Assembly: GCA_018665505.1 (NCBI GenBank)
Contig: JABJCS010000238.1
Span: 1 to 6,083 of the forward strand
DNA: 6,083 nucleotides
Source: Alphaproteobacteria bacterium
GTDB lineage: Bacteria > Pseudomonadota > Alphaproteobacteria > UBA8366
Reading direction: 5' to 3'
Below, in pieces: positions 1 through 6,006 of the stretch. A program made the position numbers and the translations under genes. Below the pieces are notes generated by a model. It saw only the letters and a list, made by a program, of their open reading frames with translations. It was not told the DNA's origin and did not search any database. Numbering within the stretch: the stretch's first letter is position 1; the number at the start of each line of letters is the position of its first letter.

Positions 1-390
1 CATAGACCGGGAACGGTGGCACTGTGGCGCAAGGTGGAGACGTGGTTCGATGCGGACTGGGAAGCCCGCTACCACGATCCCGATCCAAAGAAGAAAGCGT
101 TCGGTGGGCGGGTAGAAATTACCCTGCAAGACGGGCGCGTGTTGGTAGATGAAATCGCCGTCGCCGACGCGCATCCGGCAGGGGCTCGGCCCTTTGTGCG
201 GGAGAATTACATCGGAAAGTTCGAAACGCTTGCCGCATATGCGGTCGGTGATGAGGAGAGGCGGCGGTTTGTCGAAACGGCAGGTTGTGTGGCGGACTTG
301 GGGCCGGGTGCCCTCTTGGGTTTGACCCCGGTCGCGGACCGATTGAACTTACTGGCCGTACCGGATGGCCGCGGCATATTTGACGCATAG
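1..390 (+). CDS. prpD: 2-methylcitrate dehydratase PrpD, C-terminal part (5' end outside window)
   Basis: This is the last 129 codons of a MmgE/PrpD-family protein; the frame is open from base 1, so the GTG at 16 is internal and not the start. PrpD dehydrates 2-methylcitrate to 2-methyl-cis-aconitate in the cytoplasmic methylcitrate cycle that consumes propionyl-CoA. The visible stretch aligns well from memory with the C-terminus of actinobacterial-type PrpD (the mycobacterial protein): an opening HRPxTVALW segment, then DPxKKAFG, a V(L)VDE(I/L)AVADAHP motif, GARPF, Y(I/V)xKFxTLA, and a closing GGLN-like and GIF segment. The active-site region lies upstream and cannot be checked. It ends 10 nt before the next gene, and its stop codon overlaps that gene's ribosome binding site, which suggests one operon. 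prpB and prpC are not in the window, so a role on another tricarboxylic substrate is possible. The family call is secure and the exact substrate less so. Confidence 0.88.
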   Translation, partial: HRPGTVALWRKVETWFDADWEARYHDPDPKKKAFGGRVEITLQDGRVLVDEIAVADAHPAGARPFVRENYIGKFETLAAYAVGDEERRRFVETAGCVADLGPGALLGLTPVADRLNLLAVPDGRGIFDA

Positions 391-394
391 GAGA
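389..394 (+). promoter_or_regulatory. Ribosome binding site AGGAGA of the decarboxylase-like gene
   Basis: AGGAGA sits 6 nt before the ATG at 401 and shares two bases with the prpD stop codon TAG. The overlap fixes the downstream start and suggests that the two genes are translated from one message. Confidence 0.65.
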
Positions 395-400
395 TAGGCC

Positions 401-1393
401 ATGGGTGATTTGAAAATCAGCATCGCGACGAACGACTACGACCGGACCCGTGCTGTGAAGGACGGCAGGGTCAAGGTGGATGGGTGTGATGTCACCTATC
501 TAAATATGCTGCCAGAAGAGCTGTTCTTTCGCGCTGTCCGCTACGCGGAATTCGATGTGACAGAACTCTCTTTCTCGACCCATATGTTGCAGACACAACG
601 CGGCGACGCGCAGTATCTCGGTATCCCCGTTTTCCTCTCTCGCGTCTTCCGACATTCCGGGTTCTATATCCGGACGGATCGCGGCATCGAGACCGGTGCT
701 GACCTGAAAGGCAAGACTATCGGCGTGCCGGAATACCAGATGACCGCAGCGGTATGGCAGCGCGGTATTCTGAAAGACGAATTCGGCATTGAGCCCTGGG
801 AGGTTGCCTGGCGAACCGGCGGCCTTGAAGAAACCGGTCGCGAAGAACGCACGCCGATCAATTTGCCTGACAAATTTGACTGTCAACGTATCGGTCCCGG
901 TCAGACGCTCTCGGGTATGTTGGAATCGGGTGAACTCGACGCAGTGATCTGTCCCCCGGTTCCGTGGTGTTTGCAGCGAGGTGCCGCTAATGTAGACTGT
1001 CTCTGGCCTAATTTCCGCGCGGCGGAACAGGATTACTTTCGCCGCTCCGGCATTTTCCCAATCATGCATATATTGGGTGTGAAAAAATCACTCGCAGCCA
1101 AGTATCCATGGCTACCGGCAAATCTCTATAAGGCATTCCGGCACTCAAAGGACTTGGCATTTACGGATTTGGAAGCTCAGGGCGCGTTGAAGGTATCGCT
1201 CCCGTGGGTCACCGCAGAGCTGGAAGAGACGCGGGAACTCATGGGGCTGGATGTTTGGTCATACGGGGTCGAGGATAATCGGACGGCGATCGAGGCGCTC
1301 ATTCGATATTCGGCGGAACAAAGCCTGACTGAACCCGGTCTCAAACCGGAAGACCTGTTTGCGGAAACCACACTGCAAACAGCGCGGAGCTGA
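401..1393 (+). CDS. 4,5-dihydroxyphthalate decarboxylase-like protein (periplasmic-binding-protein fold, no signal peptide)
   Basis: This 330-residue protein resembles the Pht5 / 4,5-dihydroxyphthalate decarboxylase family, whose members have a type 2 periplasmic-binding-protein fold and are often annotated as ABC transporter substrate-binding proteins. Family-like stretches are an N-terminal KISIATNDYDRTRAVKDG, an EL(S)FS segment near residues 55-60, PEYQMTAAVWQRGIL from residue 110, a DAVICPP segment near 180-187, and FPIMHILGVKK from residue 219. The N-terminus is charged, with no hydrophobic signal segment or lipobox, so I infer a cytoplasmic protein and favour an enzyme over a transport receptor. 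Pht5 itself decarboxylates 4,5-dihydroxyphthalate to protocatechuate, but many family members sit in unrelated gene clusters, so the substrate here is open. The ATG at 401 is chosen because of the AGGAGA 6 nt upstream. Between prpD and a molybdenum hydroxylase, a decarboxylation step in catabolism of a cyclic acid is plausible. Confidence 0.75.
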   Translation: MGDLKISIATNDYDRTRAVKDGRVKVDGCDVTYLNMLPEELFFRAVRYAEFDVTELSFSTHMLQTQRGDAQYLGIPVFLSRVFRHSGFYIRTDRGIETGADLKGKTIGVPEYQMTAAVWQRGILKDEFGIEPWEVAWRTGGLEETGREERTPINLPDKFDCQRIGPGQTLSGMLESGELDAVICPPVPWCLQRGAANVDCLWPNFRAAEQDYFRRSGIFPIMHILGVKKSLAAKYPWLPANLYKAFRHSKDLAFTDLEAQGALKVSLPWVTAELEETRELMGLDVWSYGVEDNRTAIEALIRYSAEQSLTEPGLKPEDLFAETTLQTARS

Positions 1394-1403
1394 GCTTCTA
1401 ACC

Positions 1404-1427
1404 GGATATAGGCAACGACCTATATCC
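1404..1427. repeat. Perfect 9-bp inverted repeat in the gap before the CinA-like gene
   Basis: GGATATAGG at 1404-1412 and CCTATATCC at 1419-1427 are exact reverse complements around a 6-nt loop (CAACGA). The dyad lies 10 nt after the stop of the decarboxylase-like gene and 18 nt before the next ribosome binding site. No T-run follows on either strand, so it is not a standard intrinsic terminator. It could be an operator for a dimeric regulator or an mRNA hairpin that adjusts expression inside the operon. The function is not shown. Confidence 0.5.
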
Positions 1428-1445
1428 AATACGGCATATGAGATT

Positions 1446-1450
1446 GGAGG
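1446..1450 (+). promoter_or_regulatory. Ribosome binding site GGAGG that sets the CinA-like start
   Basis: GGAGG lies 5 nt before the ATG at 1456 and inside the reading frame that would begin at the earlier ATG at 1438. That earlier ATG has no purine-rich site before it, so 1456 is the better start. Confidence 0.7.
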
Positions 1451-1455
1451 AAGAG

Positions 1456-1941
1456 ATGGAGCTAACCACCAAGACGGCGGAAATCGCGAAATTATTAGTG
1501 GCGCGTGGTGAGACGGTGGCCGTCGGCGAGAGTTCGGCGGGCGGATTGGTCTCGGCCTCGTTGCTCGCGGTGCCGGGGGCGTCCAAATATTTCATGGGCG
1601 GTGGTGTCATTTATACGCACCGGGCGCGCAAACGTCTCACGGAGATCGACTTTAAAGATCACCCCGGCGTGCGGTCATCCAGCGAGCCCTATGCGAGCCT
1701 GCTGGCGAAGAGCATGCGGGAGAGGTTGAGCGCGACTTGGGGCTTGGCCGAGACCGGGGCTTCCGGGCCGACCGGCAACAGCTATGGCGATGATGCGGGG
1801 CACACTTGTGTCGCGGTGGACGGACCGGTGTGCGACGTCCGGACCTTGGAGACTGCGTCGGCGGATCGTGAAGCCAATATGTGGGCTTTCACCGACGAAG
1901 CATTGGACATCTTCATTGAATGCCTGAAACGGGCGCCCTGA
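1456..1941 (+). CDS. CinA C-terminal-domain protein, divergent nicotinamide-nucleotide amidase (PncC)-like
   Basis: The 161-residue protein is a stand-alone CinA C-terminal domain. In the PncC family this domain deamidates nicotinamide mononucleotide to nicotinate mononucleotide in NAD salvage. The fold signature is seen as VAVGESSAGGLVSASLL (residues 21-37), VPGASKYFMGGGVIYT (39-54) and TGASGPTG (100-107). These match the family patterns ESCTGG, G(S/A)SxxFxxGxVxYS and GIAGPxGG. The match is divergent at the core: ESCTGG reads ESSAGG at residues 25-30, and the lysine after the conserved tyrosine (Y53) appears as Arg58 or shifted to Lys59. The full-length CinA N-terminal MoCF-like domain is absent, as is usual for PncC. 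The start at 1456 follows a strong GGAGG; an ATG at 1438 would add six residues. It ends 8 nt before a molybdenum hydroxylase gene, so it may act on a catabolic intermediate instead of NMN. The family is clear and the activity uncertain. Confidence 0.75.
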   Translation: MELTTKTAEIAKLLVARGETVAVGESSAGGLVSASLLAVPGASKYFMGGGVIYTHRARKRLTEIDFKDHPGVRSSSEPYASLLAKSMRERLSATWGLAETGASGPTGNSYGDDAGHTCVAVDGPVCDVRTLETASADREANMWAFTDEALDIFIECLKRAP

Positions 1942-1949
1942 TCGTCTGA

Positions 1950-4259
1950 ATGTTCGGCCAACGAATTAAACGGAAAGAAGACCCGGCACTATTGCGGGGT
2001 GACGGTCGGTTTGCGGACGACATTCAGTTGCCCGGCATGCTGCACGCCCATTTCGTGCGCAGCCCTTTGGCGCACGCACGGATCACCGGGATTGATACGG
2101 CGCAAGCGCTGACTCTGGACGGCGTTGTGGCGATCTACACGCTCGCCGACCTGTTGCCGCATTTAACCGGTGAGCGCGTGCCGGTCGAAATGCCGGCACC
2201 GGCCATCCGTCACCGTATCGACCCTTATGTATTGGCGAAGAACGAAGTGTGCCATGTGGGTGACCCTGTCGCATTGGTAATCGCGGAGAGCAAGCAGGTG
2301 GCCGAAGATGCCGCCGGCATCGTTTGGGTCGATTATGATCCGCTTCCGGCCTGTGTCGATCCACGGGCCGCCTTGGCGACGGGTGCACCACAAGTACGTG
2401 CCGACGTCGCAGACAATTTAGTAGCTGCTTTTGACGTGACATACGGCGACTCTGATGCGGCGTTTGTGATGGCACCACATGTCTTCAAGGAAGAGATCCA
2501 AATCCACAAAGGTGGCGGCCATGCCATGGAGTGCCGGGCGCTTGTTGCCGATTACGATCCGTCGCGCAGGCATCTCACTGTCTGGAATGCTACGCAAATG
2601 CCGCACCGGGCGCAGATGATATTGACCCGATGCCTTGGCATGGCGGAGGCAGATGTCCGAGTGGTACCGCCCGATGTCGGAGGTGGATTCGGGCCGAAGT
2701 TCGTTTTTTATTCGGAAGAAGTCTCCGTACCTTTGGCGTCAAAATTGTTGAAGCGACCGGTAAAGTGGATAGAAGATCGCCGCGAGCATTTCACGGCGAC
2801 AACTCAGGAACGCGACCAGTTTTGGAATGTTGAAGTCGCGGTTGATGAGAAAGGCTGCTTGATCGGTATTCGGGGAGACTTGGTGCACGATCATGGCGCC
2901 TATACGCCCTATGGTTTGGCGCTGGCACAGAATTCAACAAGTAATCTCTTGGGGCCGTACAAGCTGCCGAACTATGACCTCAAGGTACGAATGGCACTGA
3001 CCAACCTAATCCCGGCGACCCCGACGCGGGGGGCCGGTCGACCGCAAGGCACGTTTGTCATGGAACGCCTGCTGGACCGGGTTGCCGGCGAGCTCAAGTT
3101 GGATCGCGCGGAAGTACGGCGGCGCAATTTTATCGCCGCCGATGAGATGCCTTATGCGACACCGGTGGTCACCCGAGACGGCAAGGCGATGACCTATGAC
3201 AGTGGGGATTATCCGGGCGCCCAAGCAATGGTGTTGGAAAAATCCTCCTATGAGGGGTTTGAGGCTCGGCGTGAAGCAGCCCGCACGGAAGGGAAGTATC
3301 TAGGGTTTGGGCTTGCGAATTATGTTGAAGGGACGGGGCGGGGACCATTCGAATCAGCTGTAGTGCGCATTGGCCCCTCTGGCGTGGTGACGGTCGAGAC
3401 TGGTGCGACCTCTCAGGGGCAGGGCGTCGAGACGGCGCTGGCGCAAATCGCGGCGGGGGAAATCGGCGTGGCGCTTTCGGATGTGAAAGTATCGATGGGA
3501 GATACGGCAGTTGTGCCCTACGGGCTCGGCGCCTTTGCGAGCCGTCAAGCGGTTACGGCCGGATCGTCCGTTTCCGTAGCTGCGCAGGAAGTACGTGTGA
3601 AGGTACTAAAGGCCGCGTCGCATATGCTGGAAGCCGCTGTTGGCGATTTGGAGATCGTTGCCGGTGACGTGCGGATAAAGGGATCGGATCGATCAATTCC
3701 GATCGGTAATGTCGCGACGGCGCTTGCGGGTCAGCCGGGTTACGCAATTCCCGGTGGCTTGCCGCCAGGATTAGAGTCACGGATCAATTTCGAAGTCGAT
3801 AGCATTTCCTACTGCAACGGCAGCCATGCCTGCGAAGTTCTGGTCGACCCCGAAACCGGAGCCATGGAGATCGTGCGTTATGTGGTTGTTCATGATTGCG
3901 GTCACATGATCAATCCGACCTTAGTGGAAGGTCAAATAATTGGCGGTGTCGCGCATGGGATCGGCAATGCGCTGATGGAACGCATGGTCTATGACCTCGA
4001 CGGACAGCCGCTCACCGCGAATTATGGAGAATATCTGCTGCCGACGGCGCCGGAAATACCGCGCATCGAGATCTTCCACATGGAATCACCGACACCGCTG
4101 AATCCCCTTGGCGTTAAGGGAACCGGAGAGAGCGGCACTGTTCCAGCGGCGGCGTGCATTATCTCAGCCATCGAAGATGCACTCTCTCCCTTTGGAGTTC
4201 GAGTGGGTGAAACTCCCATGACGCCGATGGCCGTGGTGGAATTGTTCGCCGACCGCTAA
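1950..4259 (+). CDS. Xanthine dehydrogenase-family molybdopterin-binding (large) subunit, CoxL form II-like
   Basis: The 769-residue protein is the molybdenum-cofactor subunit of a xanthine oxidase-family hydroxylase, which hydroxylates a C-H bond with water and passes electrons to FeS and FAD partners. An N-terminal GQRIKRKEDPALLRGDGRF opens the aldehyde oxidase a/b-hammerhead domain (about 15-125). The cofactor domains follow with GGGFGPK (244-250), RPVKW near 271, a TRGAGRP active-site loop (359-365), SQGQG (488-492), HDCGH (648-652) and the catalytic glutamate E727 in KGTGESG. The RGAGR loop is the form II type; form I CO dehydrogenases have a cysteine-containing AYRCSFR loop, so CO is an unlikely substrate. 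Length is normal for the family. The ATG at 1950 has no clear ribosome binding site and lies 8 nt after the previous stop, which suggests translational coupling. No medium (FAD) or small (2Fe-2S) subunit lies next to it. The substrate is unknown; an aromatic or N-heterocyclic acid would fit. Confidence 0.9.
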   Translation: MFGQRIKRKEDPALLRGDGRFADDIQLPGMLHAHFVRSPLAHARITGIDTAQALTLDGVVAIYTLADLLPHLTGERVPVEMPAPAIRHRIDPYVLAKNEVCHVGDPVALVIAESKQVAEDAAGIVWVDYDPLPACVDPRAALATGAPQVRADVADNLVAAFDVTYGDSDAAFVMAPHVFKEEIQIHKGGGHAMECRALVADYDPSRRHLTVWNATQMPHRAQMILTRCLGMAEADVRVVPPDVGGGFGPKFVFYSEEVSVPLASKLLKRPVKWIEDRREHFTATTQERDQFWNVEVAVDEKGCLIGIRGDLVHDHGAYTPYGLALAQNSTSNLLGPYKLPNYDLKVRMALTNLIPATPTRGAGRPQGTFVMERLLDRVAGELKLDRAEVRRRNFIAADEMPYATPVVTRDGKAMTYDSGDYPGAQAMVLEKSSYEGFEARREAARTEGKYLGFGLANYVEGTGRGPFESAVVRIGPSGVVTVETGATSQGQGVETALAQIAAGEIGVALSDVKVSMGDTAVVPYGLGAFASRQAVTAGSSVSVAAQEVRVKVLKAASHMLEAAVGDLEIVAGDVRIKGSDRSIPIGNVATALAGQPGYAIPGGLPPGLESRINFEVDSISYCNGSHACEVLVDPETGAMEIVRYVVVHDCGHMINPTLVEGQIIGGVAHGIGNALMERMVYDLDGQPLTANYGEYLLPTAPEIPRIEIFHMESPTPLNPLGVKGTGESGTVPAAACIISAIEDALSPFGVRVGETPMTPMAVVELFADR

Positions 4260-4332
4260 TTGTCTCTTTACCGCAGACACATGGGTGCCGCTGGAGGCTT
4301 TTATGGAAATGAAGCCCACCGATAATTGATCC

Positions 4333-4400
4333 GCCTCAATGACGTGATTTGTGTCCGGCATTATCCTTGATTTCAGGATAGTCATTCTTGAAATGGAGGC
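4333..4400 (+). promoter_or_regulatory. Candidate RNA thermometer / SD-masking structure in the hsp20 5' leader
   Basis: Three complementary pairs nest here. GCCTC (4333-4337) matches GAGGC (4396-4400), which covers most of the hsp20 Shine-Dalgarno sequence. AATGAC (4338-4343) matches GTCATT (4381-4386) exactly. TATCCT (4362-4367) and AGGATA (4375-4380) form an inner 6-bp hairpin with a 7-nt loop. If they fold together, the ribosome binding site is base-paired, with a bulge at 4387-4395. ROSE-type thermometers in the leaders of small heat-shock genes are well known in rhizobia and other alphaproteobacteria, but I do not see the classic ROSE U(U/C)GCU motif. A competing 5-bp hairpin, ATTGA/TCAAT (4325-4340), is also possible. 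Folding energies were not computed. Confidence 0.35.
4395..4399 (+). promoter_or_regulatory. Ribosome binding site GGAGG that sets the hsp20 start
   Basis: GGAGG lies 6 nt before the ATG at 4406. This rules against the in-frame TTG at 4388, which would place the Shine-Dalgarno sequence inside the coding region. Confidence 0.75.
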
Positions 4401-4405
4401 ATGCA

Positions 4406-4837
4406 ATGGTTGAAAAATCCCATACGGCGGCTGGGCATGAAACCGGCTTTTGGCCACATGTGTTGGACCCGCTCCGGAACGCTGGCGAGAAGGTCGCGAA
4501 CTTCTTTGCGCCATCGGCCGACGCATCGTCGATAGATGACGTCTATGAGATCAATGTCGAGTTACCCGGTGTAGCGGGCGAAGATGTCGACGTCGAGCTG
4601 CATGATAATGTGTTGGTCGTAAAAGGAGAAAAACGGTTCGAACGAGAGGAGACCGGGAAAACCTATTATTTCTCGGAGCGGCGTTTCGGCTCGTTTCATC
4701 GATCTTTCCGATTGCCGGAAGATGTAGATGAAGAAGATATTGCTGCGGATTTCGTCGATGGTGTTCTGACGATTAAGATCGCTAAACGGTCGTCCAAAGC
4801 CCCTCAACCTAAGAAAATTGAGGTGAGAAAGAACTAG
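4406..4837 (+). CDS. Small heat-shock protein, Hsp20/alpha-crystallin family
   Basis: This 143-residue protein is an ATP-independent holdase chaperone of the cytoplasm that binds unfolding proteins and hands them to the DnaK and ClpB systems. The N-terminal arm (1-35) is followed by an alpha-crystallin domain at about 36-127. That domain carries the typical beta-strand patterns: YEINVELPGV (47-56), LVVKGEK (70-76), ERRFGSFHRSFRLP (91-104) and the A-x-x-x-x-GVL signature ending in GVLTIKI (119-125). The C-terminal tail has an I-x-I/V-type motif, IEV at 138-140, which family members use to link dimers into oligomers. The length is usual. The ATG at 4406 is chosen for its GGAGG 6 nt upstream. 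It stands apart from its neighbours, with 146 nt before it and 125 nt after it, and is probably its own transcription unit. Its leader may fold over the ribosome binding site. The family call is secure. Confidence 0.95.
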   Translation: MVEKSHTAAGHETGFWPHVLDPLRNAGEKVANFFAPSADASSIDDVYEINVELPGVAGEDVDVELHDNVLVVKGEKRFEREETGKTYYFSERRFGSFHRSFRLPEDVDEEDIAADFVDGVLTIKIAKRSSKAPQPKKIEVRKN

Positions 4838-4859
4838 TTCGAGCAGATACCCAGACTTG

Positions 4860-4892
4860 GGCGGCGTCCGATTGGCGCCGCCTCATTATTGG
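4860..4892 (+). terminator. Probable rho-independent terminator after hsp20
   Basis: GGCGGCG (4860-4866) pairs exactly with CGCCGCC (4876-4882), and the stem extends by T-G and C-G to 9 bp with a 5-nt loop. It lies 22 nt after the hsp20 stop. The following stretch, TCATTATTGG, is only partly T-rich, so the terminator may be weak. Confidence 0.5.
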
Positions 4893-4925
4893 CCTTCCCA
4901 TTGTTTAAGGGTAAGTTTCGTCGTT

Positions 4926-4946
4926 CCCGGAATCATGGCTTCCGGG
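4926..4946. repeat. Perfect 7-bp inverted repeat before the cyclase-like gene
   Basis: CCCGGAA (4926-4932) and TTCCGGG (4940-4946) are exact reverse complements around a 7-nt loop. The right arm ends 2 nt before the GGGGAG ribosome binding site at 4949-4954. It may be a regulatory hairpin or operator for the downstream gene; no T-run follows, so it is not a typical terminator. Confidence 0.4.
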
Positions 4947-4948
4947 TC

Positions 4949-4954
4949 GGGGAG
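4949..4954 (+). promoter_or_regulatory. Ribosome binding site GGGGAG of the CyaC-like gene
   Basis: GGGGAG lies 8 nt before the ATG at 4963. It favours that start over the in-frame ATG at 4981, which has no purine-rich site at a proper distance. Confidence 0.6.
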
Positions 4955-4962
4955 ACGGACGC

Positions 4963-6006
4963 ATGATCAACGGCAATCTGATGCACCAGATTCGGCTTTA
5001 TTCCGGATTGGTGCTTTTCGTATTCGCACTCACTCATTTCATCAATCACGCCTTCGGATTGATCTCGATCGAGGCGACGATGGCGGTGCAGGAGTGGCGT
5101 ACGCTTGTATGGCGGAACCCCGTCGGTGGTGTGGTGTTATATGGCGCCTTGTTGGCGCATATCGCTTTGGCGCTGCTAAAAATTTATCAACGTTACACGC
5201 TGAAAATGCCGCTATGGGAGGCAATTCGTTTGGGGTTGGGTCTCGCCATACCGTTTATCTTACTAGGGCATATCGTTAACACGCGGTTTGCGCATGAAGT
5301 GCTCGGTGTCGACGATAACTATGTCTATGAATTCGTGAAGCTGTGGCCGAATTCCGGATGGAACCAAACGATTCTACTGCTGTTGGTTTGGATTCATTCA
5401 TGTATTGGCTTGCACTACTGGCTGCGGATGAAGGAATGGTACCGCCACACTCAGAACGTTTGGTTCGTGTTGGCCATTCTTATCCCAACCCTCTCATTGT
5501 TGGGGTTTTATGCGGGCGGTCGGTTTATGGAGCAGTTGGAAGCGGATGCTCAATGGCTCGCTACCCTCAAGCTCGATACCAATTGGCCCGACGCGGCGGA
5601 AGCAGCCCTCATAGCCGAAGTTAAATCAATCTCCTTGACGGTATTTATTATTATCGCGGCAATCGCGTTTTGCGGTCGACCGTTACGGACATTCATTCAA
5701 AATCGCTCGGGTATGCTCAACATCACCTATGCGGATGGTCGCACGGTGCGTTCGAGCCCGGGACCGACGCTGCTGGAAATTAGCCGCGCTAATGCTGTAC
5801 CCCATGCCGCTGTTTGTGGCGGCAGAGGCCGCTGCTCGACCTGCCGAGTACGGATTGCTTATGGTATCCGTTTCATGGATGAGCCGGGACCGGCAGAGCA
5901 GGAATTGCTTGAAAAGATCGGGGCGCCTCCCACCGTCCGGCTGGCCTGCCAATGTCGCCCTTGTAGATATGTCGGTACTCGCGGAACATTTTCATTGGCT
6001 TCTTAA
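4963..6006 (+). CDS. Truncated CyaC-type adenylate cyclase: six-helix membrane anchor plus 2Fe-2S ferredoxin domain, catalytic domain missing
   Basis: The 347-residue product matches the sensory half of class III adenylate cyclases of the Sinorhizobium meliloti CyaC type, known to be redox-regulated through a quinone-responsive diheme-B membrane anchor. Six hydrophobic segments lie near residues 12-35, 54-75, 87-110, 136-155, 164-184 and 222-238. Histidines H25, H29, H66, H103, H145 and H151 in or next to them are possible heme ligands. A cytosolic 2Fe-2S ferredoxin domain follows at about 250-333, with C285, C291 and C294 (C-x5-C-x2-C) and C329 in the LACQ motif. In full-length relatives this domain is followed by a linker and the cyclase catalytic domain. 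Here the recognisable sequence ends at RP (332-333), and 14 unrelated residues (334-347) run to the stop. A transposase-like ORF starts 16 nt later, so I infer that an insertion sequence split the gene near 5962. The remaining product cannot make cAMP. The anchor and FeS calls are firm; the truncation cause is inference. Confidence 0.8.
   Translation: MINGNLMHQIRLYSGLVLFVFALTHFINHAFGLISIEATMAVQEWRTLVWRNPVGGVVLYGALLAHIALALLKIYQRYTLKMPLWEAIRLGLGLAIPFILLGHIVNTRFAHEVLGVDDNYVYEFVKLWPNSGWNQTILLLLVWIHSCIGLHYWLRMKEWYRHTQNVWFVLAILIPTLSLLGFYAGGRFMEQLEADAQWLATLKLDTNWPDAAEAALIAEVKSISLTVFIIIAAIAFCGRPLRTFIQNRSGMLNITYADGRTVRSSPGPTLLEISRANAVPHAAVCGGRGRCSTCRVRIAYGIRFMDEPGPAEQELLEKIGAPPTVRLACQCRPCRYVGTRGTFSLAS

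Larger units (their letters stand above)
4260..4405 (+). other. 146-nt intergenic leader before hsp20
   Basis: This gap separates the hydroxylase gene from hsp20. I see no convincing terminator for the upstream gene and no sigma-70 or RpoH promoter with both boxes properly spaced. The right half (4325-4400) is rich in short complementary segments that are described separately as a possible RNA thermometer. TGGAGGC occurs twice, at 4292-4298 and again at the hsp20 ribosome binding site (4394-4400), and either copy could pair with GCCTC at 4333-4337. Confidence 0.45.

Noticed and set aside
1950..4259. Aerobic CO dehydrogenase large subunit (form I CoxL)
   Set aside because: The active-site loop reads TRGAGRP and lacks the cysteine of the form I AYRCSFR motif.
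4296..4316. GGCTT/AAGCC inverted repeat as terminator of the hydroxylase gene
   Set aside because: The stem is only 5 bp with an 11-nt loop and no T-run follows.
4388..4405. TTG start giving hsp20 six extra residues
   Set aside because: The GGAGG at 4395-4399 would then be inside the gene, and it is ideally placed for the ATG at 4406.
4387..4425. CTTGAAA followed by CCCATAC as a heat-shock sigma-factor promoter
   Set aside because: The spacing is about 25 nt, far over the usual 11-16, and the second box falls inside the hsp20 coding region.
4857..5279. 140-codon ORF overlapping the hsp20 terminator and the cyclase-like gene
   Set aside because: It runs through the terminator-like hairpin, overlaps the well-supported membrane protein gene in another frame, and has no recognisable domain.
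5700..5961. 2Fe-2S domain as the missing small subunit of the molybdenum hydroxylase
   Set aside because: It is fused to membrane helices and has a single C-x5-C-x2-C ... C cluster of the CyaC type. CoxS-type subunits are soluble and carry two 2Fe-2S domains.
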